Positions 27,958 to 36,434 are shown, counted from the stretch's first letter. The stretch is DNA of 64,000 nt from Maricaulis sp. (GCA_017643585.1 JAEPND010000001.1:319834-383833); one strand, 5' to 3'. A program made the numbers and translations. Notes: a model not told the origin generated them from the letters alone.

Positions 27958-28908
27958 TCAGTGAAACACTTTTTGAGCGACTACGTCCCAGAAGCGGGCG
28001 CAGGTATCGATCCCGGAAAAGCGCTTGAGCTCCTGCACGCCGGTCGGCGAGGTGACATTGATCTCGGTCAGCTTGCCGCCAATGACATCAATGCCCACGA
28101 GCACCAGGCCGCGCTCTTTCAGCATCGGGCCGATGGCTGCACAGATACGCAGATCGTGTTCATCCAGGTCGGATTGCTCGGCAACGCCACCCACATGCAT
28201 GTTCGAGCGGGTTTCGCCCTTCTGGGGCACGCGATTGATCGCGCCAACCGGCTCGCCATCGATCAGCAGCACGCGCTTGTCCCCGGCCGAGACGGCGGGA
28301 AGAAAGGCCTGCGTCACCACGGGCTCGCGCGACTGGGCAAAGAACATTTCCAGCAACGAGGCCAGATTGCCATCACCGGGCTTGAGCCGGAACACGCCGG
28401 CGCCGCCATTGCCGTAGAGCGGCTTGATAACGATATCCTGATACTGCTCGCGGAAGGCGCGAATGGCGGTCTCGTCGCGACTGATCAGGGTCGGCGGGAT
28501 CAGCTCGGGATAGTCCAGAGGAATGATCTTTTCGGGGCTGGAGCGCACCCAGGCCGGGTCATTGAGGACCAGGGTCCGGCCCTTGAGGCCTTCAAGGATG
28601 TGCGCAGCCGTCTGGTAGGCCATGTCGAAGGGCGGGTCCTGACGCATCAGGATGACATCGACATCCTCGGCCAGGTCGAGTTCGACCTCCTCACCCAGAT
28701 CAGCATGTTCACCCTGGACATGTTTGACCGTGACCGGCCGGGCCCGGGCGATGATCTTGCCTTCGCGCCAGGACAGGTAGTCAGGCTGGTAGACCCACAG
28801 CGTCATGCCCCGGGCCTGCGCCTCTTCCATCAGTGCGAAGGTCGTGTCGGCATCGACATCAACCGTTTCAATCGGGTCCATCTGGACCGCTACTCGCAGG
28901 CTCATCAA
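27958..28908 (-). CDS. gshB: Glutathione synthetase
   Basis: ATP-grasp ligase joining gamma-glutamylcysteine and glycine. The 316-residue protein has the N-terminal VAVQMDPIETVDVDADTTFALM, the substrate strand VILMRQDPPFDMAYQTAAHIL, the ATP-grasp core DIVIKPLYGNGGAGVFRL and the C-terminal GIDVIGGKLTEINVTSPTGVQEL. It overlaps the upstream BON-domain gene by 4 bp (ATGA). Confidence 0.96.
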   Translation of the reverse strand: MMSLRVAVQMDPIETVDVDADTTFALMEEAQARGMTLWVYQPDYLSWREGKIIARARPVTVKHVQGEHADLGEEVELDLAEDVDVILMRQDPPFDMAYQTAAHILEGLKGRTLVLNDPAWVRSSPEKIIPLDYPELIPPTLISRDETAIRAFREQYQDIVIKPLYGNGGAGVFRLKPGDGNLASLLEMFFAQSREPVVTQAFLPAVSAGDKRVLLIDGEPVGAINRVPQKGETRSNMHVGGVAEQSDLDEHDLRICAAIGPMLKERGLVLVGIDVIGGKLTEINVTSPTGVQELKRFSGIDTCARFWDVVAQKVFH

Positions 28909-29579
28909 TTGCTCTCCGGTCCGCCGAGAAGTTCCGGCTCGGAGTTAGGAGCGATCGCGTCCGGATCAAGACCCGGATTGGGTTCTCCCGCACAGGCCGC
29001 AGCCCGGCGCTCGCCGCGGGCCGGCAGGCTGGTGGGCACGCCGGCGACCTGCACAAAGCTGATCACATCCGTCACGCCATCGACCAGGGCGGCATGGGAG
29101 CTGGCGCGCTCGAGCTCGGCCTGGGACCGCGCAAGGCCCAGCAGGTAGACCGTGTTGCCATAGGCCTCGACATTGAAATTGACACTGCGGATATTGCGAT
29201 CGGAAAGCAGTCGGGCCCGGACACGCTGGGTAATCCAGGCGTCGCGCGTGCGATCGCGGAAACCAGCGGCTTCACCGACCTGGATCTCGTTGGCTACAGC
29301 GCGGACGGCCACAGAAGACCAGGTCAGGCATTCCGCCATCTGCTTGTCATCCTCACGCGGAACCGTGCCCGTCAGCAGGGCAATACCCTCGGTCACCTCG
29401 ACATCCACGCCTTCCAGCGCAAATCCCTCGGACCGCAACATGGCGGACTTGATGGACAGGGACGCATTGGCGTCATCCAGCTCTCGACCGATCGAGCGCT
29501 CGGGCTGAATGGTGGAACAGGCCGCAAGCAGCGATGTGGCCAGAATGAGCGTGCTGAACAGGCTTCTGCGAAGGCTCAT
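28905..29579 (-). CDS. BON-domain lipoprotein
   Basis: A 224-residue exported lipoprotein with signal and lipobox LILATSLLAAC. Two BON domains follow: LSIKSAMLRSEGFALEGVDVEVTEGIALLTGTVPRED at about residues 40–110 and ITQRVRARLLSDRNIRSVNFNVEAYGNTVYLLGLARSQ at about 115–185. A Pro/Glu-rich tail ends the protein. BON lipoproteins (OsmY/DolP-like) bind phospholipid and support the envelope under stress. I chose the ATG at 29579 because AGGAGAG precedes it and the signal peptide starts there. It is coupled to gshB, a pairing that may reflect shared stress control. Confidence 0.87.
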   Translation of the reverse strand: MSLRRSLFSTLILATSLLAACSTIQPERSIGRELDDANASLSIKSAMLRSEGFALEGVDVEVTEGIALLTGTVPREDDKQMAECLTWSSVAVRAVANEIQVGEAAGFRDRTRDAWITQRVRARLLSDRNIRSVNFNVEAYGNTVYLLGLARSQAELERASSHAALVDGVTDVISFVQVAGVPTSLPARGERRAAACAGEPNPGLDPDAIAPNSEPELLGGPESN

Positions 29580-29686
29580 GGGAGGTCTCTCCTGTCGATC
29601 TAGGGCGCCCCGAATCACATCAATACACCAGCCATACGCAAGCATCACCTAATAGGATGGAAACATCCGCTACCACCGCCGACAGA

Positions 29687-30073
29687 TCACAGCAGATCCC
29701 GCGCGATCGCCTCCTCAGGCAACCAGGCGGCGCGTTCGTGTACAGGCCAGCGCCAGGGCGCGACGAGCACCATGTCATAGCGCATCGAGAGAAGATGCAG
29801 GCTGGGGCGCCCGGATCGCCAGATCGCGGCCGCCCGGGTCAGGCGCCGGCTCTGATGAATGCTCAGCGCGTTGCGGGCCTGGTCGACCGTGGAGCGGGCC
29901 TTGACCTCGACAAAGGCCAGCACATCGCCGCGCTGGACCACCAGGTCGATCTCGCCAGCGGCCGTGCGCGCCCGGTGGGCATGGATGCGGTACCCTTTAA
30001 GAACCAGCATCAACACGGCGAGATACTCGGCCCATCGACCGAACGCCTCCGCCTGTTGACGCCGGCGGGTCAC
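29687..30073 (-). CDS. YraN family protein (UPF0102)
   Basis: A small nuclease-fold protein, 128 residues. The conserved core is GRWAEYLAVLMLVLKGYRI, AGEIDLVVQRGDVLAFVEVKAR; the D-(x)n-ExK pattern is the restriction-endonuclease-like active-site layout. Family function is not firmly established. The start overlaps the rsmI stop by 4 bp, the usual rsmI–yraN arrangement. Confidence 0.9.
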   Translation of the reverse strand: MTRRRQQAEAFGRWAEYLAVLMLVLKGYRIHAHRARTAAGEIDLVVQRGDVLAFVEVKARSTVDQARNALSIHQSRRLTRAAAIWRSGRPSLHLLSMRYDMVLVAPWRWPVHERAAWLPEEAIARDLL

Positions 30074-30966
30074 CGGCCGTCTTCCTTCAGGGCGAGCGCG
30101 CGCGCATAAACATCCCGTCTTGGCCAGCCAGACTGCTCGGCGACCAGGGCTGAAGCCTCCTTGATGCGCATCTCGCTCAGCGCAATCGAAAGCGCCGTGT
30201 CGATCCGGTCCTGGTCCCAGCCATCCTCGCTGGGTGGCCCGACCACAATCACGACCTCGCCGCGTGGCGCACCGGTTTGAGCGAAGTCTGTTGCGAGCTC
30301 GGACAGGCGGCCCCGGCGGGCTTCCTCATGCAGCTTGGTCAGTTCCCGACAGACCGCAGCCGGGCGGTCGCCGAACACCTTGGCCGCACTCGCGAGGCAA
30401 TCGGGCACCCGTGACGCGCCCTCATAGAAGACCAGCGTCGATCGCGCCGTGGCAAAGCCCTGCATCCAGCTTTCACGGGCCGCTGCCTTGGGCGGCGGGA
30501 AACCGGCGAAGGTGAAACTGTCCGTCGGCAGGCCAGCGACACACAGCGCAGACAGAACCGCCGAGGCTCCGGGGATGGCCGTCACCTCATACCCGGCCGC
30601 AATCACCTCGCGCGCCAGCTTGAACCCCGGATCGGAAATCAGCGGCGTACCGGCGTCGGACACCAGCGCGATGCGTGCGCCGTCCTCCAGGTGCTGCAAA
30701 ACCAACGGCCTTATCTTCTCCCCGTTATGGTCATGATATGACTGAAGTTTGGCGTCAATTTCATACGCATCGAGCAAGCGGCGGGTCACCCGCGTATCCT
30801 CGGCGAGCACGAGATCGGCCCCGGCCAGCACGTCCAGCGCGCGCAGGGTGATGTCACGCAGATTGCCGATCGGCGTCGAAACCACATAAAGCCCGGGCTC
30901 AAATGCTTGCCCGCTCGGGCCAGTCCGGCTAGCTTCGGGCTGTAATTTCCGGGGTGATCCAGTCAT
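30070..30966 (-). CDS. rsmI: 16S rRNA 2'-O-ribose C1402 methyltransferase RsmI
   Basis: A SAM-dependent tetrapyrrole-methylase-fold enzyme acting on 16S rRNA. From the chosen start it is 298 residues. Signatures are LYVVSTPIGNLRDITLRALDVL, LVLAEDTRVTRRLLDAY, IALVSDAGTPLISDPGFKL and VTAIPGASAVLSAL. The ATG at 30964–30966 overlaps by two bases the ATG of the divergent lipoprotein gene; the longer in-frame start would extend 144 bp into that gene. A weak GAG is the only ribosome-binding signal. Confidence 0.94.
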   Translation of the reverse strand: MTGSPRKLQPEASRTGPSGQAFEPGLYVVSTPIGNLRDITLRALDVLAGADLVLAEDTRVTRRLLDAYEIDAKLQSYHDHNGEKIRPLVLQHLEDGARIALVSDAGTPLISDPGFKLAREVIAAGYEVTAIPGASAVLSALCVAGLPTDSFTFAGFPPPKAAARESWMQGFATARSTLVFYEGASRVPDCLASAAKVFGDRPAAVCRELTKLHEEARRGRLSELATDFAQTGAPRGEVVIVVGPPSEDGWDQDRIDTALSIALSEMRIKEASALVAEQSGWPRRDVYARALALKEDGR

Positions 30967-32641
30967 GTTCTCAGATATCGTTTCGCGAGTCCTCGACGCA
31001 GGCCTGCGCCTGCCATCAGTCGCACGTCCAGGCTCGCTGATCCTGACCGCATCACTGACGCTTGCTGCCTGCGGTACTACATCCACCCCGCCTCCGCCAC
31101 CCGTGATCATCGATCAGCCCCCGGTTCAAGAGCCGGTGGTCGAGCCTGACCCGGAGCCGGTCGAGGAAGTCGAGGCGCTGACCGGGCTCATCCCGCCGCA
31201 TATGGCGGACCGGGACCTGGCCCGCGTTGCCATCCTGCTGCCCTTCTCTGCCGAAAATGGCGGCGCCCGCGCCGAAGCCATTCGCCTGCTGCGCGCTGCA
31301 GAACTGGCCCTGTTCGAACGCGCCGGCGGTAATCTGGCGCTGATCCCGAAGGACACGCGCGGCACCGCTGATGGCGCCCGCGAGGCGACCCGGGCTGCGA
31401 TCGAAGATGGTGCGGGCATCATCATCGGTCCGCTCTTCGCCCCCGCGGTCCGGTCTGCGGGCGAAGTGGCCCGCCAGGCCGACATTCCGGTCGTTGCCTT
31501 CTCCACGGATACGACAATCGCCGGGGATGGTGTTTACCTGCTGAGCTTCCCGCCGGAGATCGAAGTCGAGCGCATCGTCGAATATGCTGCGCGCCAGGGC
31601 GTGTGGAAATACGCCTATCTCGGCTCGCAGAACCGGTATGGCATGGCCGTCTACAACGCCCTGCAGAACTCCGCGACCGACACCATGGGACAGGTCTCCG
31701 CCGAGGCGTTCTATACCGGTGATGTGGAAGCCATGGCGCGCGCCTCCGCACGCCTCGCAGAGGGCGTCTTCCCGCCACTGACACCGGAACAGGCCGACGA
31801 GCTGCGCCGGCGCCGCTGGATCCCCGATCCGGAGGCCGCCTTCCAGGCCGTCATCCTGCCCGAGGGTGGCACGCGGCTGCGCGCGCTGGGGCCGCTGCTG
31901 ATTTCGCAGCAGGTCGACCCGCTTGTCGTCCGCTTCCTGGGCACCGGTCTGTGGAATGACGAGGACCTGCTGCGCGAGCCGGCACTGAATGGTGGTTGGT
32001 TCGCCGGCCCAGACCTGGACATGCGTGAACGCTTCGACGCCAGCTATGAGGAAACCTATGGCAGCGAGCCGTCTCGCATCGCGAGCCTGGCCTATGACGC
32101 CATGGCGCTGGCGGCGCACCTGGACGGCGGAGAGCTGGGCTTCAGTCGTGAAGCGCTGGAGGACCCGCAGGGCTTCCAGGGTGCCGACGGCCTGTTCCGC
32201 TTCGGTGAAAGTGGTGTGATCGAACGTGGCCTGGCGATTTACGAGGTCCGCTCCCGCGGCTTCCGCGAAATCGAGCCTGCCCCCTTCAGCTTTGACCAGC
32301 CGCGTGTTGATCCGCTTCTGATCGAACAGCTGCAGCGCGAACGTTATGCCCGCGAAGTCGAAGCGGCCATCGAGCTGGGCCTGCCATTGCCGCCGGACCC
32401 CTTCCTCGAGGTTGAGGATGAAACAGAAGCGCCGGACCTGCGGATCGTGATCGGTGATGAAGATCTCGGCCTGATCGAGGAAGAAGCGGCCGACGAACGC
32501 ATCGATTACACGCTGTTCCGTCTGGAAATGCCGGAAGACTATCCGCGTCCGGGCGATGAAGAGATCTTCTACGACGAAGACGGCAATCCGGTGGATGCCG
32601 ATGGAAATCCGATAGAGATTGATGAAGACGTTGAAGGCTGA
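30965..32641 (+). CDS. LppC-type penicillin-binding protein activator lipoprotein
   Basis: An exported lipoprotein of 558 residues with lipobox LTASLTLAAC at about residue 36, then a proline/glutamate-rich linker (PPPPPVIIDQPPVQEPVVEPDPEPVEEVE). The main body is a periplasmic-binding-protein-like fold (VAILLPFSAENGGARAEAIRLLRAAELALFE, AGIIIGPLFAPAVRSAGEVA, YAYLGSQNRYGMAVYNAL), as in the C-terminal domain of LpoA. The last 100 residues are strongly acidic (DEEIFYDEDGNPVDADGN) and not part of the known fold. LpoA activates PBP1A in gammaproteobacteria; whether alphaproteobacterial members do so is inference. It is divergent from rsmI with overlapping start codons. Confidence 0.85.
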   Translation: MFSDIVSRVLDAGLRLPSVARPGSLILTASLTLAACGTTSTPPPPPVIIDQPPVQEPVVEPDPEPVEEVEALTGLIPPHMADRDLARVAILLPFSAENGGARAEAIRLLRAAELALFERAGGNLALIPKDTRGTADGAREATRAAIEDGAGIIIGPLFAPAVRSAGEVARQADIPVVAFSTDTTIAGDGVYLLSFPPEIEVERIVEYAARQGVWKYAYLGSQNRYGMAVYNALQNSATDTMGQVSAEAFYTGDVEAMARASARLAEGVFPPLTPEQADELRRRRWIPDPEAAFQAVILPEGGTRLRALGPLLISQQVDPLVVRFLGTGLWNDEDLLREPALNGGWFAGPDLDMRERFDASYEETYGSEPSRIASLAYDAMALAAHLDGGELGFSREALEDPQGFQGADGLFRFGESGVIERGLAIYEVRSRGFREIEPAPFSFDQPRVDPLLIEQLQRERYAREVEAAIELGLPLPPDPFLEVEDETEAPDLRIVIGDEDLGLIEEEAADERIDYTLFRLEMPEDYPRPGDEEIFYDEDGNPVDADGNPIEIDEDVEG

Positions 32642-32650
32642 TCACCCAGA

Positions 32651-33796
32651 CTAGGGGATCAGGGCCATCGAAACGCCGTCACCGAGAAGCTGACCCTCGC
32701 GGGTCAGTTTCAATCGGGTTTGGTCGCGCTCGACATACCCCAGCTCGGCCATGCGCCGGCACTCTGCCTCATCAATTCCCAACCCGGTGAAATCAGCGAC
32801 CTGCGCCAGGTCCAGCCCCGCTGCGAGACGCATGCCCATAAGTACGCGCTCAGTGCGTTCATCATCAGCGCTCAGCGTCTCGAGCGATCGCACACCCCAG
32901 CCCGTGGTGGCGACCTGGTCAATATAATCGCCGGGACGACGCGCTGCCTCCGTGGCAATGCGGCCCGATTGGCTATGGGCGCCCAGGCGCCCATGCGCGC
33001 CCGGACCGATGCCAATCCAGTCACCACCCTCCCAGTACAGCCGGTTATGGGTGGATTGCGCCGCTTCATTGCGCGCGTGATTGGAGATCTCATATCGCTG
33101 GAACCCGGCCTGGCCGAGTACTTCATCCGTGGCGGAGTAGAAGTCTGCCGCGTCATCCGGTTCCAGGGCCAGCCGGTCACCGCGTTCAGCGCGTTTGCCG
33201 AAGGCCGTGCCGCTTTCAATGGTCAGCTGGTAGGGCGAAACATGTCCGACGCCGAGTTCGACAGCCTGGCGCAGCTCGCCTTGCCAGTACTCAAGCGATT
33301 GGCCGTGCCAGGCATAAATCAGGTCCAGCGAAACCTGGTCCACGGCGCGCTGAGCAAGCTCAACAGCGGCGACAGCCTCCGCGGCGGAATGGTCTCGTCC
33401 CAGGCGCTCAAGCGCCCCGGAATCGAAACTCTGAACGCCCACAGACAGGCGATTAATTCCAACTGATGCATAATCAACGAAAACCACACTGTCATTCGGG
33501 TTCGCTTCGAGCCCAATCTCCGGATTATCAACAAAACCCCAGACGCGTCCTGCAGCGTCGATCAAGCGCTGCAGCGCGGATACGGAAAGCAAGGAGGGCG
33601 TCCCGCCGCCAAAATGCAGGCTGGTCAATCGACGCGCGCCGGTCCGCTCACGCCATCCGCGCATATCGTCCAGGATCGCCTCCAGCAGCGCATCCTCAGC
33701 CCCCTTGGGCCGGTAGACGTTGAAATCACAATAGGGACAGATGCGCGCGCAATAGGGCCAATGGATATAGAGGCCGAGCGCGCGAGAGAGGCTCAC
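32651..33796 (-). CDS. hemW: Heme chaperone HemW (radical SAM, HemN-like)
   Basis: Radical-SAM protein of 381 residues. The cluster motif CARICPYCDFNVY is near the N-terminus, followed by LTSLHFGGGTPSLLS, EIGLEANPND and NRLSVGVQSFD. The CxxxCxxC followed by DFN rather than by a fourth Cys is the HemW pattern, as opposed to the oxidase HemN. Its start overlaps the rdgB stop by 4 bp; rdgB–hemW is a conserved pair. Confidence 0.92.
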   Translation of the reverse strand: MSLSRALGLYIHWPYCARICPYCDFNVYRPKGAEDALLEAILDDMRGWRERTGARRLTSLHFGGGTPSLLSVSALQRLIDAAGRVWGFVDNPEIGLEANPNDSVVFVDYASVGINRLSVGVQSFDSGALERLGRDHSAAEAVAAVELAQRAVDQVSLDLIYAWHGQSLEYWQGELRQAVELGVGHVSPYQLTIESGTAFGKRAERGDRLALEPDDAADFYSATDEVLGQAGFQRYEISNHARNEAAQSTHNRLYWEGGDWIGIGPGAHGRLGAHSQSGRIATEAARRPGDYIDQVATTGWGVRSLETLSADDERTERVLMGMRLAAGLDLAQVADFTGLGIDEAECRRMAELGYVERDQTRLKLTREGQLLGDGVSMALIP

Positions 33797-34398
33797 GCGT
33801 CAAACTCCGCAGCGATCATGGCTTCGAGAGCGCGGCCGCGATGGCTCATCGACTTTTTCTCGTCCGAACTCATTTGCGCAAATGTCCGGTCATGTCCGAG
33901 CGGCTGGAAAATCGCATCATAGCCAAAACCGCCTTCGCCACGCGGGGGCCAGACGATCTCGCCTTCGACCTCGCCGCGATACACCCGCGTGTCCTCTCCC
34001 GGTGCTGAAACGGCAATGACGCAGACAAAGCGTGCAGTCCGGTTTGACGCCTGCCGCGCTTCCAGCGCGTCGTGGACGCGCGCCATCGCACGATTGAAGT
34101 CTCGGGGCTCACCGGCCCAGCGCGCTGAATAAATCCCCGGATCGCCGTCCAGCGCATCGACGGAAAGTCCTGAATCATCTGCCAGACAAATCAGCTGGGT
34201 AGCGGCACAGGCGGCCTCGGATTTGAGCGCTGCATTGCCTTCAAAAGTGGATTCTGTCTCCTCCGGCTCGACAAGGTTAATGTCTGCAGCGGACTTCAGA
34301 TCAAGCCCACGAGCCGCGAGAATATCATCTAACTCTTTGATTTTACCTTTGTTATGGCTAGCCAATACCCAGGTATCGAGGTTCTGTTTCTGCTTCAT
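33793..34398 (-). CDS. rdgB: Non-canonical purine NTP pyrophosphatase RdgB
   Basis: A house-cleaning enzyme hydrolysing dITP, ITP and XTP to the monophosphate. Signatures: WVLASHNKGKIKELDDIL, ESTFEGNAALKSEAA, LADDSGLSVDALDGDPGIYSARWAG and GGFGYDAIFQPLGHDRTFAQMSSDEKKSMSHRGRA. The 201-residue product from the ATG at 34398 has the normal length and an AAGG eight bases upstream. An ATG at 34413 is also possible. The longer in-frame extension reads through an AT-rich intergenic region and is not supported. Confidence 0.94.
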   Translation of the reverse strand: MKQKQNLDTWVLASHNKGKIKELDDILAARGLDLKSAADINLVEPEETESTFEGNAALKSEAACAATQLICLADDSGLSVDALDGDPGIYSARWAGEPRDFNRAMARVHDALEARQASNRTARFVCVIAVSAPGEDTRVYRGEVEGEIVWPPRGEGGFGYDAIFQPLGHDRTFAQMSSDEKKSMSHRGRALEAMIAAEFDA

Positions 34399-34432
34399 TA
34401 CAACGACCTTCATATCGCATTTCGAAAAATTC

Positions 34433-34454
34433 ATATCGAAAAACGATATTTTTT
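34433..34454. promoter_or_regulatory. ATATCG/CGATAT inverted repeat with T-run
   Basis: A 6-bp inverted repeat with a 5-A spacer (34433–34449), followed on the + strand by a run of Ts. It lies between rdgB and the small membrane gene at 34570. It could be a weak hairpin or an operator for the nearby XRE regulator. Confidence 0.35.
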
Positions 34455-34477
34455 GCTTGCGTCCGTCAATCTTATCA

Positions 34478-34489
34478 TTTATCGATAAA
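34478..34489. promoter_or_regulatory. TTTATCGATAAA palindrome
   Basis: A perfect 12-bp palindrome that shares the ATCG/CGAT core with the inverted repeat at 34433–34449. Two related dyads in a divergent intergenic region, next to a three-gene unit ending in a helix-turn-helix protein, look like an operator pair. This is inference from position and symmetry only. Confidence 0.4.
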
Positions 34490-34569
34490 CAACAAGGACG
34501 GGAGACACTGTCCTGAAAACACGAATGACAACGGTAATTGGTCAGATGCAAGTGAAAGGAAACACAAAG

Positions 34570-34686
34570 ATGGTCAGGCTCGAAAATTCTCGCAGTCGCA
34601 CTGTAGCCGCGGCTCTCATCAATCTGGTGCTGCTGGTAACGGTTGCTGCAGGTACGTTCTACGCTATCGCTCCGGTGGTTGCATGA
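34570..34686 (+). CDS. Small single-helix membrane peptide, 38 residues
   Basis: The reading frame encodes a basic N-terminus (MVRLENSRSRT) followed by one hydrophobic helix (AALINLVLLVTVAAGTFYAIAPVVA) and a stop. AAAGGA lies nine bases before the ATG at 34570. In-frame ATGs at 34546 and 34525 could lengthen it to 46 or 53 residues. It precedes the DUF2975 gene by 82 bp on the same strand and may be its partner. I do not recognise a family. Confidence 0.5.
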   Translation: MVRLENSRSRTVAAALINLVLLVTVAAGTFYAIAPVVA

Positions 34687-34768
34687 TTTCGCAAAGCCGA
34701 TGAGATTGGCCCAGCGGCCAACAGAAGACCGCAGGCCAATCTTCATCGATGAGTAGGAAGGGAAGGGA

Positions 34769-35320
34769 ATGAAAGCACTAGGACGCGGATCTCTGGCTTC
34801 GGCCTTGAAGATCGTGCTCGATGTAGCGTGGTATTTATCCTGGGCCGCCCTGGTCCTGGCCTCGCTATTTCTCGTCGCGGCCGGCGCTGCATTCATCATG
34901 AACTTCCTGGGCTATCGTCCGATCGGATTCATGTCCGAAGTGGTCACGGCTCTTCAGGAACACGGGGTCGTTTTCCCGCTCCTGATCGCTGAAATCGTAG
35001 CCCTCATGGTTGTCGTCGACCGGCTTCGCCGGATCTTCGCGACCCTGGTCAGCGGGGACCCGTTTGTCCCTGAAAATGCTGGCCACCTACAGGTGATTGC
35101 GATTGCGATCGCCGCCTACCAGATCCTGCGCCATCTGACGCAGGGGGCAGTCGCGATGCTGCTGACGCTGATGGATCGTCCGGTTGAGGGCGGTATCCAC
35201 CTGGCGGTCGCACCCGACGTCAATCTGGGCGCATGGTTCGCAGTGGCAGCACTGCTTGTATTCGCGGAAGTGTTCCGTGAAGGCGCGCGGATGCGCCAAG
35301 AACAGAAATATACGATTTAG
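34769..35320 (+). CDS. DUF2975 family membrane protein
   Basis: A 183-residue integral membrane protein with about four helices: LDVAWYLSWAALVLASLFLVAAGAAFIMNFL, VVFPLLIAEIVALMVVV, a central IAIAIAAYQILRHL, and LGAWFAVAALLVFAEVFREGARMRQEQKYTI at the end. The loop LRRIFATLVSGDPFVPENAGHL and the end pattern VFREGxxMRxEQxxTI are hallmarks of DUF2975. Members commonly sit directly upstream of a YozG-like small XRE protein, as here. GGAAGGGAAGGGA precedes the start. The function of the family is unknown; a membrane signal transmitted to the regulator is a common inference. Confidence 0.85.
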   Translation: MKALGRGSLASALKIVLDVAWYLSWAALVLASLFLVAAGAAFIMNFLGYRPIGFMSEVVTALQEHGVVFPLLIAEIVALMVVVDRLRRIFATLVSGDPFVPENAGHLQVIAIAIAAYQILRHLTQGAVAMLLTLMDRPVEGGIHLAVAPDVNLGAWFAVAALLVFAEVFREGARMRQEQKYTI

Positions 35321-35333
35321 GGAGGCGCCGCTC

Positions 35334-35561
35334 ATGCCAATTCGCGTCACTCTCGATCGAATGCTCCTCGAGCGCCGCATGTCGCTAACTGAACTGTGCG
35401 ACCGTGTCGGCATCACAATGGCCAACCTGTCCATCCTCAAGACGGGCAAGGCCAAGGCAGTCCGCTTCTCGACCCTTGAAGCGCTGTGCAAGGAGTTGGG
35501 TTGTCAGCCGGGGGACTTGTTGTCCTTCGACGAAGACGAGGATGACGACGCAGCCGACTAG
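35334..35561 (+). CDS. Small XRE (YozG-like) transcriptional regulator
   Basis: A 75-residue protein that is almost entirely one helix-turn-helix: MPIRVTLDRMLLERRMSLTELCDRVGITMANLSILKTGKAKAVRFSTLEALCKELGCQPGDLLSF, then an acidic tail DEDEDDDAAD. GGGAGG precedes the ATG by eight bases, and the gene begins 13 bp after the DUF2975 stop. The pairing of these two families is widespread and supports a single regulatory unit, probably autoregulated. Confidence 0.9.
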   Translation: MPIRVTLDRMLLERRMSLTELCDRVGITMANLSILKTGKAKAVRFSTLEALCKELGCQPGDLLSFDEDEDDDAAD

Positions 35562-35609
35562 GCGCGAGGTCCTCGAACACAGAATTCATTCGCCGGTGTG
35601 TGAATGATG

Positions 35610-35704
35610 CAGATGGCGGGAGTGGGCCTGCGCGGTACGCCCCTTCCCAAGAGCCCGGGCAGGCCATTTCCAGCCCCCCAGCGCACTCCCGCCATCTGTC
35701 TTTT
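35610..35704 (+). ncRNA. Candidate structured RNA with terminator-like end
   Basis: A perfect 15-bp inverted repeat (35610–35624 with 35684–35698) encloses about 59 nt that contain a second 7-bp helix (GGCCTGC 35625–35631 with GCAGGCC 35659–35665) and a small GCG/CGC hairpin. TCTTTT follows the outer stem on the + strand. The element lies between the convergent ends of the XRE gene and rph. It could be a small RNA or an elaborate terminator for the XRE operon. I do not see 4.5S, 6S or tmRNA signatures. Confidence 0.45.
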
Positions 35705-35717
35705 CCCTCATTCGGGA

Positions 35718-36434
35718 TTATTTTTCCAGTGCAGCGCGCTGAATTTCCGACAATTCCGAGACGCCGGCCTTGGCCAGGCTGAAGAGTTCTAGGAAGTCTG
35801 GTTCTGCCATCGGACGGTCTTCGGCCGTCGCCTGGACTTCAACGATGCCGCCATCTGACGTCAGCACGAAATTGGCGTCTGCCTCTGCGGAACTGTCTTC
35901 TTCGTATTCCAGGTCGAGACGCGTCTCGCCATCGATCACACCACAGGAAATCGCCGCCAGCTGGCCATAAACCGGGTCGCTTTTCAGCACGCCTTCCTCG
36001 ATCAGATAGGCTGTCGCCATTTTCAGTGCGACCCAGGCGCCGGTAATAGCCGCGGTCCGCGTGCCGCCATCCGCCTGGATGACATCACAATCGACCGTGA
36101 TCTGGCGCTCGCCCAATGCCTGCAGATCGATGACCGCCCGCAGGGAACGACCGATCAGGCGCTGGATTTCCTGGGTACGACCGCTCTGCTTGCCCGACGT
36201 CGCTTCACGGCGCATGCGTGAGTGCGTGGAGCGCGGCAGCATGCCATACTCCGCTGTCACCCAACCCTTGTTGGAACCGCGCATCCACGGCGGCACATTG
36301 CTCTCGACACTGGCCGTGCACAGGACGTGCGTATTGCCGAACTTGGCCAGGCAGGAGCCCTCGGCGTAACGCGTCACATTGGTTTCCAGGGTGACTTCGC
36401 GCATTTGGTCGCGCACACGTCCATCAGGTCTCAT
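35718..36434 (-). CDS. rph: Ribonuclease PH
   Basis: A phosphorolytic 3'-to-5' exoribonuclease trimming tRNA 3' ends. The 238-residue protein begins [44 protein letters not shown], with [21 protein letters not shown], then [21 protein letters not shown]. The ATG at 36434 has GGAG six bases upstream and matches family starts; the longer in-frame extension is not supported. It is divergent from hrcA, with an orphan gene between them. Confidence 0.96.
   Translation of the reverse strand: MRPDGRVRDQMREVTLETNVTRYAEGSCLAKFGNTHVLCTASVESNVPPWMRGSNKGWVTAEYGMLPRSTHSRMRREATSGKQSGRTQEIQRLIGRSLRAVIDLQALGERQITVDCDVIQADGGTRTAAITGAWVALKMATAYLIEEGVLKSDPVYGQLAAISCGVIDGETRLDLEYEEDSSAEADANFVLTSDGGIVEVQATAEDRPMAEPDFLELFSLAKAGVSELSEIQRAALEK

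Noticed and set aside
27948..27975. GTGTTT/AAACAC hairpin followed by TTTTT on the plus strand
   Set aside because: It has terminator shape only on the plus strand, where no gene ends nearby, and it overlaps the gshB stop region on the minus strand.
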